A DNA stretch of 26,486 bases, taken from the IMG/VR virus record IMGVR_UViG_3300031673_000408, positions 1-26,486 of that record, one strand, 5' to 3'. The stretch comes from a virus. The position numbers and the translations under genes were made by a program. Under the pieces are notes generated by a model. The model saw only the letters and a program-made list of their open reading frames with translations. It made no database searches and had not been told where the DNA came from. This document shows positions 14,820 through 22,474 of the stretch, one piece after another (position 1 is the stretch's first letter; each line of letters starts with the position of its first letter).

Positions 14820-16940
14820 ATGGCTTCACCCCCCAACAACTACGGTCGAGACCTCATCCTCGCCGCGCTGGATCGCTACAAAGAAGCAGCCACGCGCGCT
14901 GAGTCTGAAGCCTACCAACGTAAAATCGAACAGCGCTTCGGTCGTTTCCGCAAGGCCCTCAGCCGCTACGGCAAGAAAACCGGCACCGGGCACAAGCGCA
15001 TCCTGGTCCCCAAGAAACTCCTCAAGCGTCGCGACTTGAAGCGGTTGGGCTTTGTCCCCGTCACTGCCGCCATACCTGAAGCTGGCCAAATTCGCATGCG
15101 CAGCTTCCGCCATCCTGACCACAACTACCATCTCCACGAGCATCGACGTAACTGGACGATGCATCGTGACAGTAGTCCCGCATCGTCGATGCTGGCGCTA
15201 CGTGAAGCGCAGAAGCCAGACGGCAGTGGTCTAACCCCAGATGGACTGTCTCTGTGGAACCGCGTAAAGACGACCTTCACCGGCCTCCCCCACACCCTCA
15301 CCGAGGGCGTTCCGGGGATGGCTTACTACCTCAGTGGCCGCCTCATGGGGGCGCCGGGCATGAAGACCAAGCTCGAAAAGGCGCTCCCCTCCGCCTATTT
15401 CGACAAGATTGACGACTGGAAGGTCTACAAGGGCGTTGCCCCCAAGAAGACCGAAGAGCTGCTCACGCCGCCGCCCGCCCCCGTGCCCGACCTGCCGCCC
15501 CCTGCGACTATCGAAGCACCACCCCTGGCGAAAGCTGCCGCGGAGTTCGCCCCCGGCATCCCCCCGCAGCGGCCCATCTCACGGTTGCCGCGCATCACTG
15601 AAAAGACGATGAATCGGTGGATGCTAGCGGTGCAGGACCATGACGCTGCCAGGGCCGGAAAACACTTTGACCTGAGGTTGGTTGACCCCGACGCCGGCAA
15701 GGCACACTCCTGGGCGATACCAAAAGCCCGGCTCCCTGCGCCCGGCGAGAAGCTGCTGGCGGTGCAGACCTTCACGCATACGCCGGAGTACGCGCTGCAC
15801 TTCGGCGACAAGAAGCCTGGAATCATCGGCCAAGGCTACGGTAAAGGTCGTGTCCGCATGGCGCTCAAGGAGCCCACGGACATCATCGAAGCCAACAACG
15901 ACAAGGTGCGCTTCAACACCTACCGTGGTCGCGAGCTGAGCGAGTATCTGCTGCGCCGTACCAAAAACGACAAGTGGCTCCTACAAAACACGACCACCAC
16001 ACGTGAGAAACGTCCCGACCTCCCTGACAGCAAACCGAAGTACCGGGAGGTCACGCCCGACGCTGTTGATGTGGCTGACAATTCTCAACTCATGATGGCA
16101 AAGGTGGACGGTGCTCACAACACATTCGTCCTGGACCGAGACAACCCCGTACGTGTGTTCTCATATCGTCCAACTGAACGTGACACGGGCGTCATCGAAC
16201 ACACTCACCGATTCCTCCCAGGTCTACGGACACGAGTACCCAAGGAACTCGACGGCCTCATCCTGCGGGGAGAACTGGCTGCGAGTGATCCGCATACCGG
16301 GCGCATCCGTGACTCAGTCGATACGGGCGCCATCCTCAACTCCGGAGTCTGGAAGAGCCGCGAAGCGCAGCAGCACTCGCCGCTCCGTGCCGTCATCTTC
16401 GATGTGGCACGCCGCGCCGGTGAAAACGTCGAGAAGCTCCCTTATCGTGAGAAGCTCAAGATCCTTGAACGCGTCACCAAAAAGCTTCCGTTCCTCGAAA
16501 TGCCACCGCTGGCTCGCACTGCAAAGGAGAAAGTGAACCTCCTGAACCGTATCCGTACCGGGCAGGAGCCCATCACCTCTGAGGGCGTAGTGCTGTGGCC
16601 GATGGACGGCGGGGCTCCAATTCGGTCAAAGTTCCGTCCCGACCACGACGTCTACGTGCGCAAAATCTACCCCGAAGAGGGGAAGCGCGAGGGCCTCGCG
16701 GGCGGCTTCTCCTACTCCTGGACCCCTCAGGGTAAAATCCAGGGCAACGTCGGCACGGGCCTCAAGCACGAGCTCAAGCGTGACATGCTGGAGAATCCCC
16801 GCGAGTACCTCGGCCGCGTGGCGCGAGTCCAAGCTCAGGGGGTCTACCGGGACAAGAGCAATCCGAAGAAGCCAGGGGCGTTGCGCGCTCCCGCCTTCCG
16901 CGACTGGCATTTGGACAAAAATCTCGGGAAAGTGAGCTGA
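14820..16940 (+). CDS. LigD-like 3'-phosphoesterase plus ATP-dependent DNA ligase
   Basis: 706 residues. Residues 1-250 are unrecognised, ending in a Pro-rich linker. Residues about 265-350 form a LigD-type 3'-phosphoesterase domain, which trims 3'-phosphate or ribonucleotide ends. His274, His282, Asp284, Arg286, His320 and Tyr324 match the six catalytic and metal residues of Pseudomonas LigD (H42, H48, D50, R52, H84, Y88), with two extra residues between the first two. Residues about 420-620 are the adenylation domain: Lys428 in KVDG, GEL (484-486), EGVVL (588-592) and Lys604/Lys615. An OB-fold follows (GNVGTGLKHEL...LRAPAFRDWHLDK). This is an end-processing plus sealing enzyme without the LigD polymerase domain. 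Its stop overlaps the next start (TGATG). Start support is moderate (GGTGG upstream). Confidence 0.9.
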   Translation: MASPPNNYGRDLILAALDRYKEAATRAESEAYQRKIEQRFGRFRKALSRYGKKTGTGHKRILVPKKLLKRRDLKRLGFVPVTAAIPEAGQIRMRSFRHPDHNYHLHEHRRNWTMHRDSSPASSMLALREAQKPDGSGLTPDGLSLWNRVKTTFTGLPHTLTEGVPGMAYYLSGRLMGAPGMKTKLEKALPSAYFDKIDDWKVYKGVAPKKTEELLTPPPAPVPDLPPPATIEAPPLAKAAAEFAPGIPPQRPISRLPRITEKTMNRWMLAVQDHDAARAGKHFDLRLVDPDAGKAHSWAIPKARLPAPGEKLLAVQTFTHTPEYALHFGDKKPGIIGQGYGKGRVRMALKEPTDIIEANNDKVRFNTYRGRELSEYLLRRTKNDKWLLQNTTTTREKRPDLPDSKPKYREVTPDAVDVADNSQLMMAKVDGAHNTFVLDRDNPVRVFSYRPTERDTGVIEHTHRFLPGLRTRVPKELDGLILRGELAASDPHTGRIRDSVDTGAILNSGVWKSREAQQHSPLRAVIFDVARRAGENVEKLPYREKLKILERVTKKLPFLEMPPLARTAKEKVNLLNRIRTGQEPITSEGVVLWPMDGGAPIRSKFRPDHDVYVRKIYPEEGKREGLAGGFSYSWTPQGKIQGNVGTGLKHELKRDMLENPREYLGRVARVQAQGVYRDKSNPKKPGALRAPAFRDWHLDKNLGKVS

Positions 16941-17362
16941 TGCTCTTCAACAAGAACGCAGAGATCAGCGGCACCGTCATCGGCCCCTCCCAAACCCACG
17001 GCCTGGGCCTCTTCGCCACCCGTGAGTTCGTGCCGGGGGAGATCGTCGGGGCCGCCGTGGATTGCGTACCGTCCGGAGGAGACCTCCGTGAAGACCTCCT
17101 CCAAACCGGCGAGGGGCGCTACGTCAACCACTCAGACCACCCCAACACCGAAGTCGTCCCCATAAGCTCTGCTCAATACGGTCTCAAGGCCCTGCGCCTC
17201 ATCCAGACCGACGAAGAAGTCACGGTCAGCTACGAACAGGGTATGGAATGCTTCCCCGGTGCCAACATAGTCGTGCCGGATAGCCTTGAGGAAACCAAGC
17301 AGGCAGCCTATTATGCTGGAGTAGACGCCGCCCTTTACCGGGTAAACCTCCAAAGGAGATGA
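16940..17362 (+). CDS. SET-domain protein (putative lysine methyltransferase)
   Basis: 140 residues. SET motifs are evident: THGLGLFATREFVPGEIVG (19-37), the GxG-containing cofactor segment; GRYVNHSDHPNTEVVPI (59-75), the NHS..PN motif; and LIQTDEEVTVSYEQ (87-100), the E-E-x-T-x-x-Y motif with Tyr98. SET proteins use S-adenosylmethionine to methylate lysines on proteins. There are no pre-SET or post-SET cysteine clusters, so it is a minimal form. The C-terminus (QAAYYAGVDAALYRVNL, 121-137) carries the short helix signature seen at the N-termini of neighbouring proteins. The start overlaps the ligase stop. The target is unknown; the phage RNA polymerase, ligase or virion proteins are candidates by proximity only. 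Confidence 0.85.
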   Translation: MLFNKNAEISGTVIGPSQTHGLGLFATREFVPGEIVGAAVDCVPSGGDLREDLLQTGEGRYVNHSDHPNTEVVPISSAQYGLKALRLIQTDEEVTVSYEQGMECFPGANIVVPDSLEETKQAAYYAGVDAALYRVNLQRR

Positions 17363-17364
17363 CG

Positions 17365-17979
17365 ATGACTACTCTACGCCGCGCCCGCGTTTCACTCTAC
17401 CTCGGTGCCTTCCTATGCCTGACCTTCATCGGCATCACCGCCTTCACCCCTATGGTCGTGTGGGCACTCGACGCCGCCGCCAGTCAGCCGGTCATGGCCG
17501 CCTCTCAGCCCGCCGTAGTGGCGCCGGTGGTGACTGCCGTTGCGGAGCAAGCGTGGTGGCAAGCCGCCCTGATGCCGGTGCTGTCAGTGGTCGGCCTCTT
17601 CCTCGCCTCGTTTCTCTCCCTCGGCCTCCTCAAGCTGGTCAAGCTCATCGAGAAGAAGTGGAACGTCGACATCCCCGACAGCCTTGAGCGTATGATGGAA
17701 GACAAGGCCAAGCTACTCGTCGCCTGGTTGGAGGAAGAGGCTGAAAACCGTCTGCTTAACGGGGATGGCAAGAAAAGCGACAAGGCTGAAAATGTAGCCA
17801 AGATTAGCGACCAACTACTCGCCTACGCCAAGAAGCTCGGCTACGGCGAAGAGTGGAGCGCAGAGAAGATCGACGTTTTGATCAAGGGCATCCTGCATCT
17901 CAACCGCGCCGGCAGTGAAGGCGTCATCGGCAGCGAAGGTGCCCGCGCCGAAGCCCTCGCCAAGAAGACCCCCGCGTGA
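17365..17979 (+). CDS. Two-membrane-segment protein, holin-like
   Basis: 204 residues. The ATG at 17365 is preferred over 17359 because AAGGAG is 7 bases before it and only 1 base before the other. It has a basic N-terminus (TTLRRAR), a hydrophobic segment (about 10-33) ending in an ALDAAA-like site, and a second hydrophobic helix (about 70-93) followed by KLIEKKW. The cytoplasmic or periplasmic remainder is helical and charged (about 100-190), with LAYAKKLGYGEEWSAEKIDV resembling the C-terminal part of LLH-type phage holins. A role in membrane permeabilisation at lysis is plausible, but the amidase is in a different, distant operon. An alternative is a virion membrane-interacting protein. 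Confidence 0.5.
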   Translation: MTTLRRARVSLYLGAFLCLTFIGITAFTPMVVWALDAAASQPVMAASQPAVVAPVVTAVAEQAWWQAALMPVLSVVGLFLASFLSLGLLKLVKLIEKKWNVDIPDSLERMMEDKAKLLVAWLEEEAENRLLNGDGKKSDKAENVAKISDQLLAYAKKLGYGEEWSAEKIDVLIKGILHLNRAGSEGVIGSEGARAEALAKKTPA

Positions 17980-18269
17980 GCACCATCTTCTACAAGCTAG
18001 GCGTACGTAACGCCCTACGGCAGCTGAGTATTTCCCCGGACGAGTCAAACCGCAAGGGCACGCCTTTTCCGGAGAAGAACCCGGCCATCGGAGCCGAAGC
18101 GTTGGCACGTCTGTTCCAAGAACAGGACGACGAACCCAACTCAGTCGGCTCCGAAAACGGCTCGCACACGAACAACCTCGACCGTGCCGTGTCGTGGGGC
18201 TCGTCCGCCAACATCGACGACAATCAAACCAACGCAGGGATGATGCTACCCGGCAATCCCCGAGGCTAA
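17976..18269 (+). CDS. Small tag-bearing protein, GTG start
   Basis: 97 residues. The GTG start overlaps the upstream stop (GTGA), so it is probably translationally coupled; no strong ribosome-binding site is seen. The N-terminus, MSTIFYKLGVRNALRQL, carries the YKxGxxxAL signature. The rest is polar, rich in Asn, Ser, Asp and Gly (ENGSHTNNLDRAVSWGSSAN), and likely unstructured. No family is recognised. It ends 3 bases before the beta-prime C-terminal gene. Confidence 0.6.
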   Translation: MSTIFYKLGVRNALRQLSISPDESNRKGTPFPEKNPAIGAEALARLFQEQDDEPNSVGSENGSHTNNLDRAVSWGSSANIDDNQTNAGMMLPGNPRG

Positions 18270-18272
18270 AAC

Positions 18273-20072
18273 GTGGCCACGACCACCACGCTGGGACGCC
18301 TCCTCCTCAACGACGCTCTCCCCTCAACGCACCAAATCAAACAAGAGGTCTCCAAGAAAGACCTCAACACCTTGATGTCTGACCTGGCACGTAAAGATCC
18401 CACCCGTTACGTGACCACCATCGCGGAGATGAAGCGCATCGGAGACGCTGTCGCTACCGATACCGGCATCACCGTCGGCTTGGACGACATCGAGCCGGAC
18501 TACGCCGTCCGCGACCGGGTGCTCGAACCGTATCTCGCCAAGGTGAAACAAACCGCGGACCCGCAGAAAAAGCGCGCTCTTATTGAAGAAGCTCAGCGCA
18601 AGATGATCGAGCTGACCAAAAAACACCCCGGTCAGATGACCACCATGGCGCTCAGCGGTGCCCGGGGCAGCGTGGCCCAGCTGATGCGCAGTGTTACTTC
18701 GCCCGTCGCGGCGGAGGATGACCGTAATCAAACCATCCCGTGGATCATCAGTAAGAGCTACGCCGAGGGTCTGAAAAGTCCCGACGCCTGGATCGCAATG
18801 GCAGAAGCCCGACGCAACGCGGTCGAGACCTACACCGCCGTCGCGGCTCCCGGCGAAGTCAGCAAGCTCCTCGTCGGTAACATGAGCGACCAACTCATTA
18901 CGATGCCGGACTGCGGCACGACTAACGGCGTACCCATGCGCGCCGACGACACGCAAGTCATCGACCGCTACCTCGCCCAAAGCGTCAAGGGCTTCCGCGC
19001 TAACACCCTCGTCACCTCGCAGGTAGCTTCGCAGCTCCAACAGAGCCAAGTCATCGTGCGCTCACCCATGACATGCGAAGCCCCAGACGGCATCTGTCAG
19101 CGTTGCTACGGCTTGTCCACCAAGGGCCAGTACCCGCAAATCGGCGCCAACGTCGGCATGCTCGCCGCCCATGCTATGGGTGAGCCGCTGACCCAGATGG
19201 CGCTGAATGCGAAGCACGCCACGCGCACCACGGACTCCAACAAGGCTATCCTCAGTGGGTTGGCGGGCTTCAAGCAGTTGACTGAGATTCCGCAGAGCTT
19301 CTTCAACAAAGCCACCTTGTCGAATCGTGAGGGCACCGTCGGCACCGTTAAGGCGGCCCCGCAAGGTGGCAACTACGTCTGGGTAGATGACAATGAACAC
19401 TATGTCCCACCAAATCTCGCCGTTCACGTTAAACCGGGACAACACGTGGACGCAGGCGACGCTCTTTCTGATGGCATTCCCAAACCCGATGAAGTCGTGC
19501 GTTTCAAAGGTCTCGGGGCAGGGCGCAAGTACCTCGTGGATGAGCTCCAAAACATCTACCAACGAAACGGTCTCGACATCGATAAGCGGCACCTGGAGCT
19601 CCTCGCCAAGACGGACCTCAACTACGTAAAAATGACCGACCAAGATAGCCCTGAGTTCGGCTTCATGCGGGGCGACATCGTCGACTACAATCGGTTCCGT
19701 CTCGCTGCGGCCAAGAATGCCCAGACCGTGGCCATCAAAGACAGCGTCGGGCATTCCTTAGGCGATACCACTCTGCACTACACCGCGGGCACCACTATAA
19801 CGCCAACCGTGGCGCAAGACCTGACCAATAGTGGCTTCACCAAAGTACCCGTCGTCATGAACATGCCCCGCCACGAGCCCATCATGAAACCGATCAGTCG
19901 CACGCCGTTGCTGCATCCCGACTGGTTGGCGAAGATGGGCCACCGTAACCTCAAGAACACCATCCTCGAAGGCGCAGCCTTCGGTGAACCTTCAAATATC
20001 CATGGCACCCATCCGATACCAGCCTTCGTGATGGGTGAAGAATTTGGCGCCGGCCCAAAAGGACGGTACTAA
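18273..20072 (+). CDS. RNA polymerase beta-prime, C-terminal part
   Basis: 599 residues with a GTG start supported by GAGG 7 bases upstream. It begins at the TTxGR block (TTTTLGRLLLNDALPS), near E. coli beta-prime residue 611, so it continues almost exactly where the fusion protein at 8584 stops. Conserved parts: SGARGSVAQL (128-137), the bridge helix (SYAEGLKSPDAWIAMAEARR, 162-181), Cys214, Cys268, Cys275 and Cys278 of the second zinc site, and the trigger-loop region VGMLAAHAMGEPLTQMALNA (294-313) with His315 matching E. coli His936. Leu311 replaces Met932. It ends with a LKNTILEG..GEPSNI segment. At 599 residues it is much shorter than the matching part of E. coli beta-prime, about 800 residues, so large insertions are absent. 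It would assemble with the spliced fusion protein into the catalytic core. Confidence 0.95.
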   Translation: MATTTTLGRLLLNDALPSTHQIKQEVSKKDLNTLMSDLARKDPTRYVTTIAEMKRIGDAVATDTGITVGLDDIEPDYAVRDRVLEPYLAKVKQTADPQKKRALIEEAQRKMIELTKKHPGQMTTMALSGARGSVAQLMRSVTSPVAAEDDRNQTIPWIISKSYAEGLKSPDAWIAMAEARRNAVETYTAVAAPGEVSKLLVGNMSDQLITMPDCGTTNGVPMRADDTQVIDRYLAQSVKGFRANTLVTSQVASQLQQSQVIVRSPMTCEAPDGICQRCYGLSTKGQYPQIGANVGMLAAHAMGEPLTQMALNAKHATRTTDSNKAILSGLAGFKQLTEIPQSFFNKATLSNREGTVGTVKAAPQGGNYVWVDDNEHYVPPNLAVHVKPGQHVDAGDALSDGIPKPDEVVRFKGLGAGRKYLVDELQNIYQRNGLDIDKRHLELLAKTDLNYVKMTDQDSPEFGFMRGDIVDYNRFRLAAAKNAQTVAIKDSVGHSLGDTTLHYTAGTTITPTVAQDLTNSGFTKVPVVMNMPRHEPIMKPISRTPLLHPDWLAKMGHRNLKNTILEGAAFGEPSNIHGTHPIPAFVMGEEFGAGPKGRY

Positions 20073-20086
20073 TCGATCTGTATCAC

Positions 20087-20115
20087 TTGGCAAAACGTGG
20101 CTGTTGACCTATATT
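20087..20115 (+). promoter_or_regulatory. Candidate sigma70-like promoter of the virion-protein operon
   Basis: TTGGCA (20087-20092), 17 bases, TATATT (20110-20115). Each hexamer matches consensus in 5 of 6 positions, the best pair in the window. It lies in the 95-base gap after the beta-prime C-terminal gene. The ATG at 20168 follows GGAGG. The -35 closely matches the candidate at 14081-14086. Confidence 0.55.
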
Positions 20116-20167
20116 TGGTTGAACTTTCAAAGACCGCCACACCAACCCGCCAGGGTGGAGGAAAAGA

Positions 20168-21586
20168 ATGTCACTGTTCAAGCACGCATACGCACGAGGA
20201 ATCAACGATGAACTGATTCGTCACGGAATCGTTCGTTACGCCAGCAAGGTAGCGGCCGACGAAATCGCTGACGCCGTGGGTGATCAGATGCCGGTTGACC
20301 CTGCGGCTGAGGAGATGGCTCCCGAAGGTGGCGGGGCACCCGTCTCCCCCGAGACCGCGGCCGAAGTCGCCGCCACCCTGGTCGAATCCGCCAACAAGCT
20401 CATCGAAGAGACCGCCGGTGCTGGACTCGCCGAAGAAGGCGTGCCGCCGATGGAGGAGGAGGCCGAGGTCAAGACTTCGGCCGCGCAAGACCTCAGCACC
20501 CGCGCCCACAATCAAGGGTACGCGGTGATGGTCAAGAGTGCCGAAGAGGCCAAGCACGCCATGGGCTCCACCATTGAAGGTGGTGACAAGGGCAATACGA
20601 TGGCCGACGCCACCGCAGCCGAGACCGCGATGGAAGCCAGGAATCGCCCCCCAGGTGAGTACGTCAAGGGCGTCACCGGTGTCGGTCAGACCTCGTCCCC
20701 CGCTGGTCGCGGTACGGGCGTGGTCGGTTCGGAACAAGTTCCCGCCCCCGACGCCCCGGGCGAAAGCCCTGCCGGCTCCAACACCGTCATCCAGCAGTCC
20801 AAGATGGGCGCCCTCCAGTCGATCATCCAGAAGGTCGCCATGGGCTCCACCATCGAAGGTGGTGACAAGGGCAACACGATGGGTGAGGCGCCCGCTGCGG
20901 AGACGCAGATGGAAGCCACCAACCGTCCCGAAGGGTACGCCACGAACAGCCTCGGCATGACCCAACTGCCCGTCACCCCAGCCGCGACGGTCGGTACCGA
21001 ACAGCCCCAGCCCGAGGCGCCCAAGGCGTCGCCTCCCGGATCCCTCCCTGGCGAGGGCGGCAACTCGGTGGTCGATTTCTCGGCCGAAGCCAAGACCGGC
21101 GGCGCCGACCCCTTCATCGCCCTCTTCAAGAAGACGGCAGATGAGGTGGCGCAGTTCCTCCCCACCAACTGCAGCGACGAGCAGAAGATCGCCCACGTGC
21201 GGCAGATGATGGGGCTCACGGAGTCCGAGCGGAACAACTACATCGGCCTCCTGCAGAAGGAAGCCGGAGCCACGAACGACGAAGCCGTCGCCATCGTGGA
21301 GAAGCACGCCGCCTGCAGCCGTCGGACCCGGCACAGTGGCAACCCGGGCCGCCAGGACCGCACCAAGGCCAACCAGAAAACGGCCATGAGCGACAACCAG
21401 GAGAAACTGCCTCCGGCGCTCAAGGCCGCCATCGAGAACAAGAAGGCCGATGACAAGGGTGAGGTCGGTGCCGAAGAGTCCGTCGCGCCCTCGAAGGACA
21501 AGAAGGACAAGGACGACGACGAAGCCAAAGAAGGCGCCGATCTTCTGTCACGCATCCGGACCATCAGCCAGAGCGTGCGGGCCTAG
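20168..21586 (+). CDS. Putative virion protein with internal repeat
   Basis: 472 residues, with GGAGG 6 bases before the ATG. The N-terminus, MSLFKHAYARGINDELIRHG, carries the tag-like signature AYxxGxxxEL. Much of the rest is Ala/Glu/Pro/Gly-rich. A 15-residue element, AMGSTIEGGDKGNTM, occurs twice (about 131-145 and 224-238), each followed by a variant of AAETxMEAxNRP. A compact helical region (about 315-385) starts DPFIALFKKTADEVAQFLPT and includes a Cys. The C-terminus is highly charged (KDKKDKDDDEAKEG). The composition suits a scaffold, core or decoration protein, but no family is recognised. It is the first gene of the last operon. Confidence 0.65.
   Translation: MSLFKHAYARGINDELIRHGIVRYASKVAADEIADAVGDQMPVDPAAEEMAPEGGGAPVSPETAAEVAATLVESANKLIEETAGAGLAEEGVPPMEEEAEVKTSAAQDLSTRAHNQGYAVMVKSAEEAKHAMGSTIEGGDKGNTMADATAAETAMEARNRPPGEYVKGVTGVGQTSSPAGRGTGVVGSEQVPAPDAPGESPAGSNTVIQQSKMGALQSIIQKVAMGSTIEGGDKGNTMGEAPAAETQMEATNRPEGYATNSLGMTQLPVTPAATVGTEQPQPEAPKASPPGSLPGEGGNSVVDFSAEAKTGGADPFIALFKKTADEVAQFLPTNCSDEQKIAHVRQMMGLTESERNNYIGLLQKEAGATNDEAVAIVEKHAACSRRTRHSGNPGRQDRTKANQKTAMSDNQEKLPPALKAAIENKKADDKGEVGAEESVAPSKDKKDKDDDEAKEGADLLSRIRTISQSVRA
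20558..20882 (+). repeat. Direct repeat pair inside the 472-residue protein gene
   Basis: Two 46-base copies (20558-20603 and 20837-20882) start 279 bases apart and differ at only 2 positions, both synonymous. Weaker similarity continues for about 45 more bases. This marks an internal duplication of a peptide motif. Confidence 0.85.
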
Positions 21587-21615
21587 TACATCGTCTCCCT
21601 GCCCGGTATAGGCAG

Positions 21616-21651
21616 CGGCTCATAGCGCGCCACGCCCACCGGGCGGAGCCG
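21616..21651 (+). promoter_or_regulatory. Leader hairpin before the 68-residue gene
   Basis: CGGCTC (21616-21621) pairs with GAGCCG (21646-21651), and CGCCC (21633-21637) pairs with GGGCG (21641-21645) around an ACC loop. The 3' strand is continuous and the 5' strand has an 11-base bulge. No U tract follows, so it is more likely an RNA-processing or translation-control element than a terminator. The ribosome-binding site AAAGGGG follows directly. Confidence 0.3.
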
Positions 21652-21665
21652 ATGAAAGGGGCGCT

Positions 21666-21872
21666 ATGAGAATCCCACAGCTAGCCTTCAAAATTGCAGC
21701 GCAACTCATCGAAGAATCGCTCATGCCGCAAGGTACTGAGCCCGCCGACGTCCCGACAGCAGCCCCCCGTGGACGCTCCGTCCTGAGTTTACTCGGTAAA
21801 GACGACCGCGTTACCGCAAAGGAGCCCGCTCCCAAGGTCGTCACCGACTCCGGAAAGCAGGTCGGCCAATGA
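21666..21872 (+). CDS. Hypothetical small protein with tag-like N-terminus
   Basis: 68 residues, with AAAGGGG before the ATG and an ATGA overlap with the next gene. The N-terminus (MRIPQLAFKIAAQLIEESL) is a short amphipathic helix resembling, with Ala in place of Gly, the AYKxG signature of nearby proteins. The remainder is Pro/Ala/Lys-rich and probably disordered. No family is recognised. Confidence 0.6.
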   Translation: MRIPQLAFKIAAQLIEESLMPQGTEPADVPTAAPRGRSVLSLLGKDDRVTAKEPAPKVVTDSGKQVGQ

Positions 21873-22474
21873 TGACGCTGGCCGATCTCGCCCAACCCAC
21901 GGGCATCGCGCACCTCGTCGAGGTCACGGGCGGCACCCAGAGCTTCTACAATCAGCCCTCCCGTGCAGGAGGGGTTATGCAGGTCGCCCAAGCCGCCATC
22001 AAGGATAACCCCAACGCGGCTCACCTCAAGGTCCGCATCGTCCCCAACCTCCCCAATGCGTACTGGAACAGTGACCGCAACGAGATCATCCTCGGCCTTG
22101 TGAATCCCGACGCTTTGGCTCACGAGCTGGGCCATGCCAATAACGTGAAGCAAGACGGACTCTACAAAAAAGTCCTCAACGCGGCCAACGGTGTGGTTCG
22201 CCTCAACAACCTGGCAGCCATCCCGACCGTCCTGGCTTTGCGCGCCTTCATCCAAGACAAAGAAAAACGCGACGACATCCTCAAGGTCCTCGCCATGGCA
22301 GCCAGCGCCGCGGCGGCGCCCGGCATCATGGAAGAAGCGACGGCGAGTACCAAAGCGTTGTACAATGCTCCTGACAAAGCTCAGGCAATCAAGACGCTAC
22401 TGCCCGCGTTCTTGTCACATACCGCAGTCAACATGGCATCGCCTATGATTTTCCAGGCGGGAAGGCTTCTATGA
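21869..22474 (+). CDS. Putative zinc metallopeptidase (HELGH)
   Basis: 201 residues, beginning with two adjacent ATG codons; either could be used. LAHELGHAN (83-91) holds the HExxH zinc motif with His85, Glu86 and His89. A downstream glutamate in GIMEEATASTKAL (Glu155 or Glu156) could be the third ligand, as in M48-like gluzincins. The preceding segment, beginning LKVRIVPNLPNAYWNSDRN, fits the edge strand of such proteases. Hydrophobic helices at about 115-150 and 175-199 may contact membrane or capsid partners. Overlaps on both sides (ATGA start; ATG of the next gene in its stop) tie it to the virion operon. It may mature head or virion proteins, or act on the host; neither is shown by the sequence. 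Confidence 0.72.
   Translation: MMTLADLAQPTGIAHLVEVTGGTQSFYNQPSRAGGVMQVAQAAIKDNPNAAHLKVRIVPNLPNAYWNSDRNEIILGLVNPDALAHELGHANNVKQDGLYKKVLNAANGVVRLNNLAAIPTVLALRAFIQDKEKRDDILKVLAMAASAAAAPGIMEEATASTKALYNAPDKAQAIKTLLPAFLSHTAVNMASPMIFQAGRLL

Noticed and set aside
20104-20115. TTGACC directly followed by TATATT as a promoter
   Set aside because: The hexamers abut with no spacer; the TTGGCA at 20087-20092 gives the correct 17-base spacing.
20171-21334. 387-residue open frame on the minus strand
   Set aside because: Antisense shadow of the 472-residue gene, with the same kind of low-complexity composition and no ribosome-binding site linking it to a unit.
21587-21665. Possible promoter at TATAGG in the gap before the 68-residue gene
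   Set aside because: No acceptable -35 at 16-18 bases upstream; only a hairpin and ribosome-binding site are supported there.
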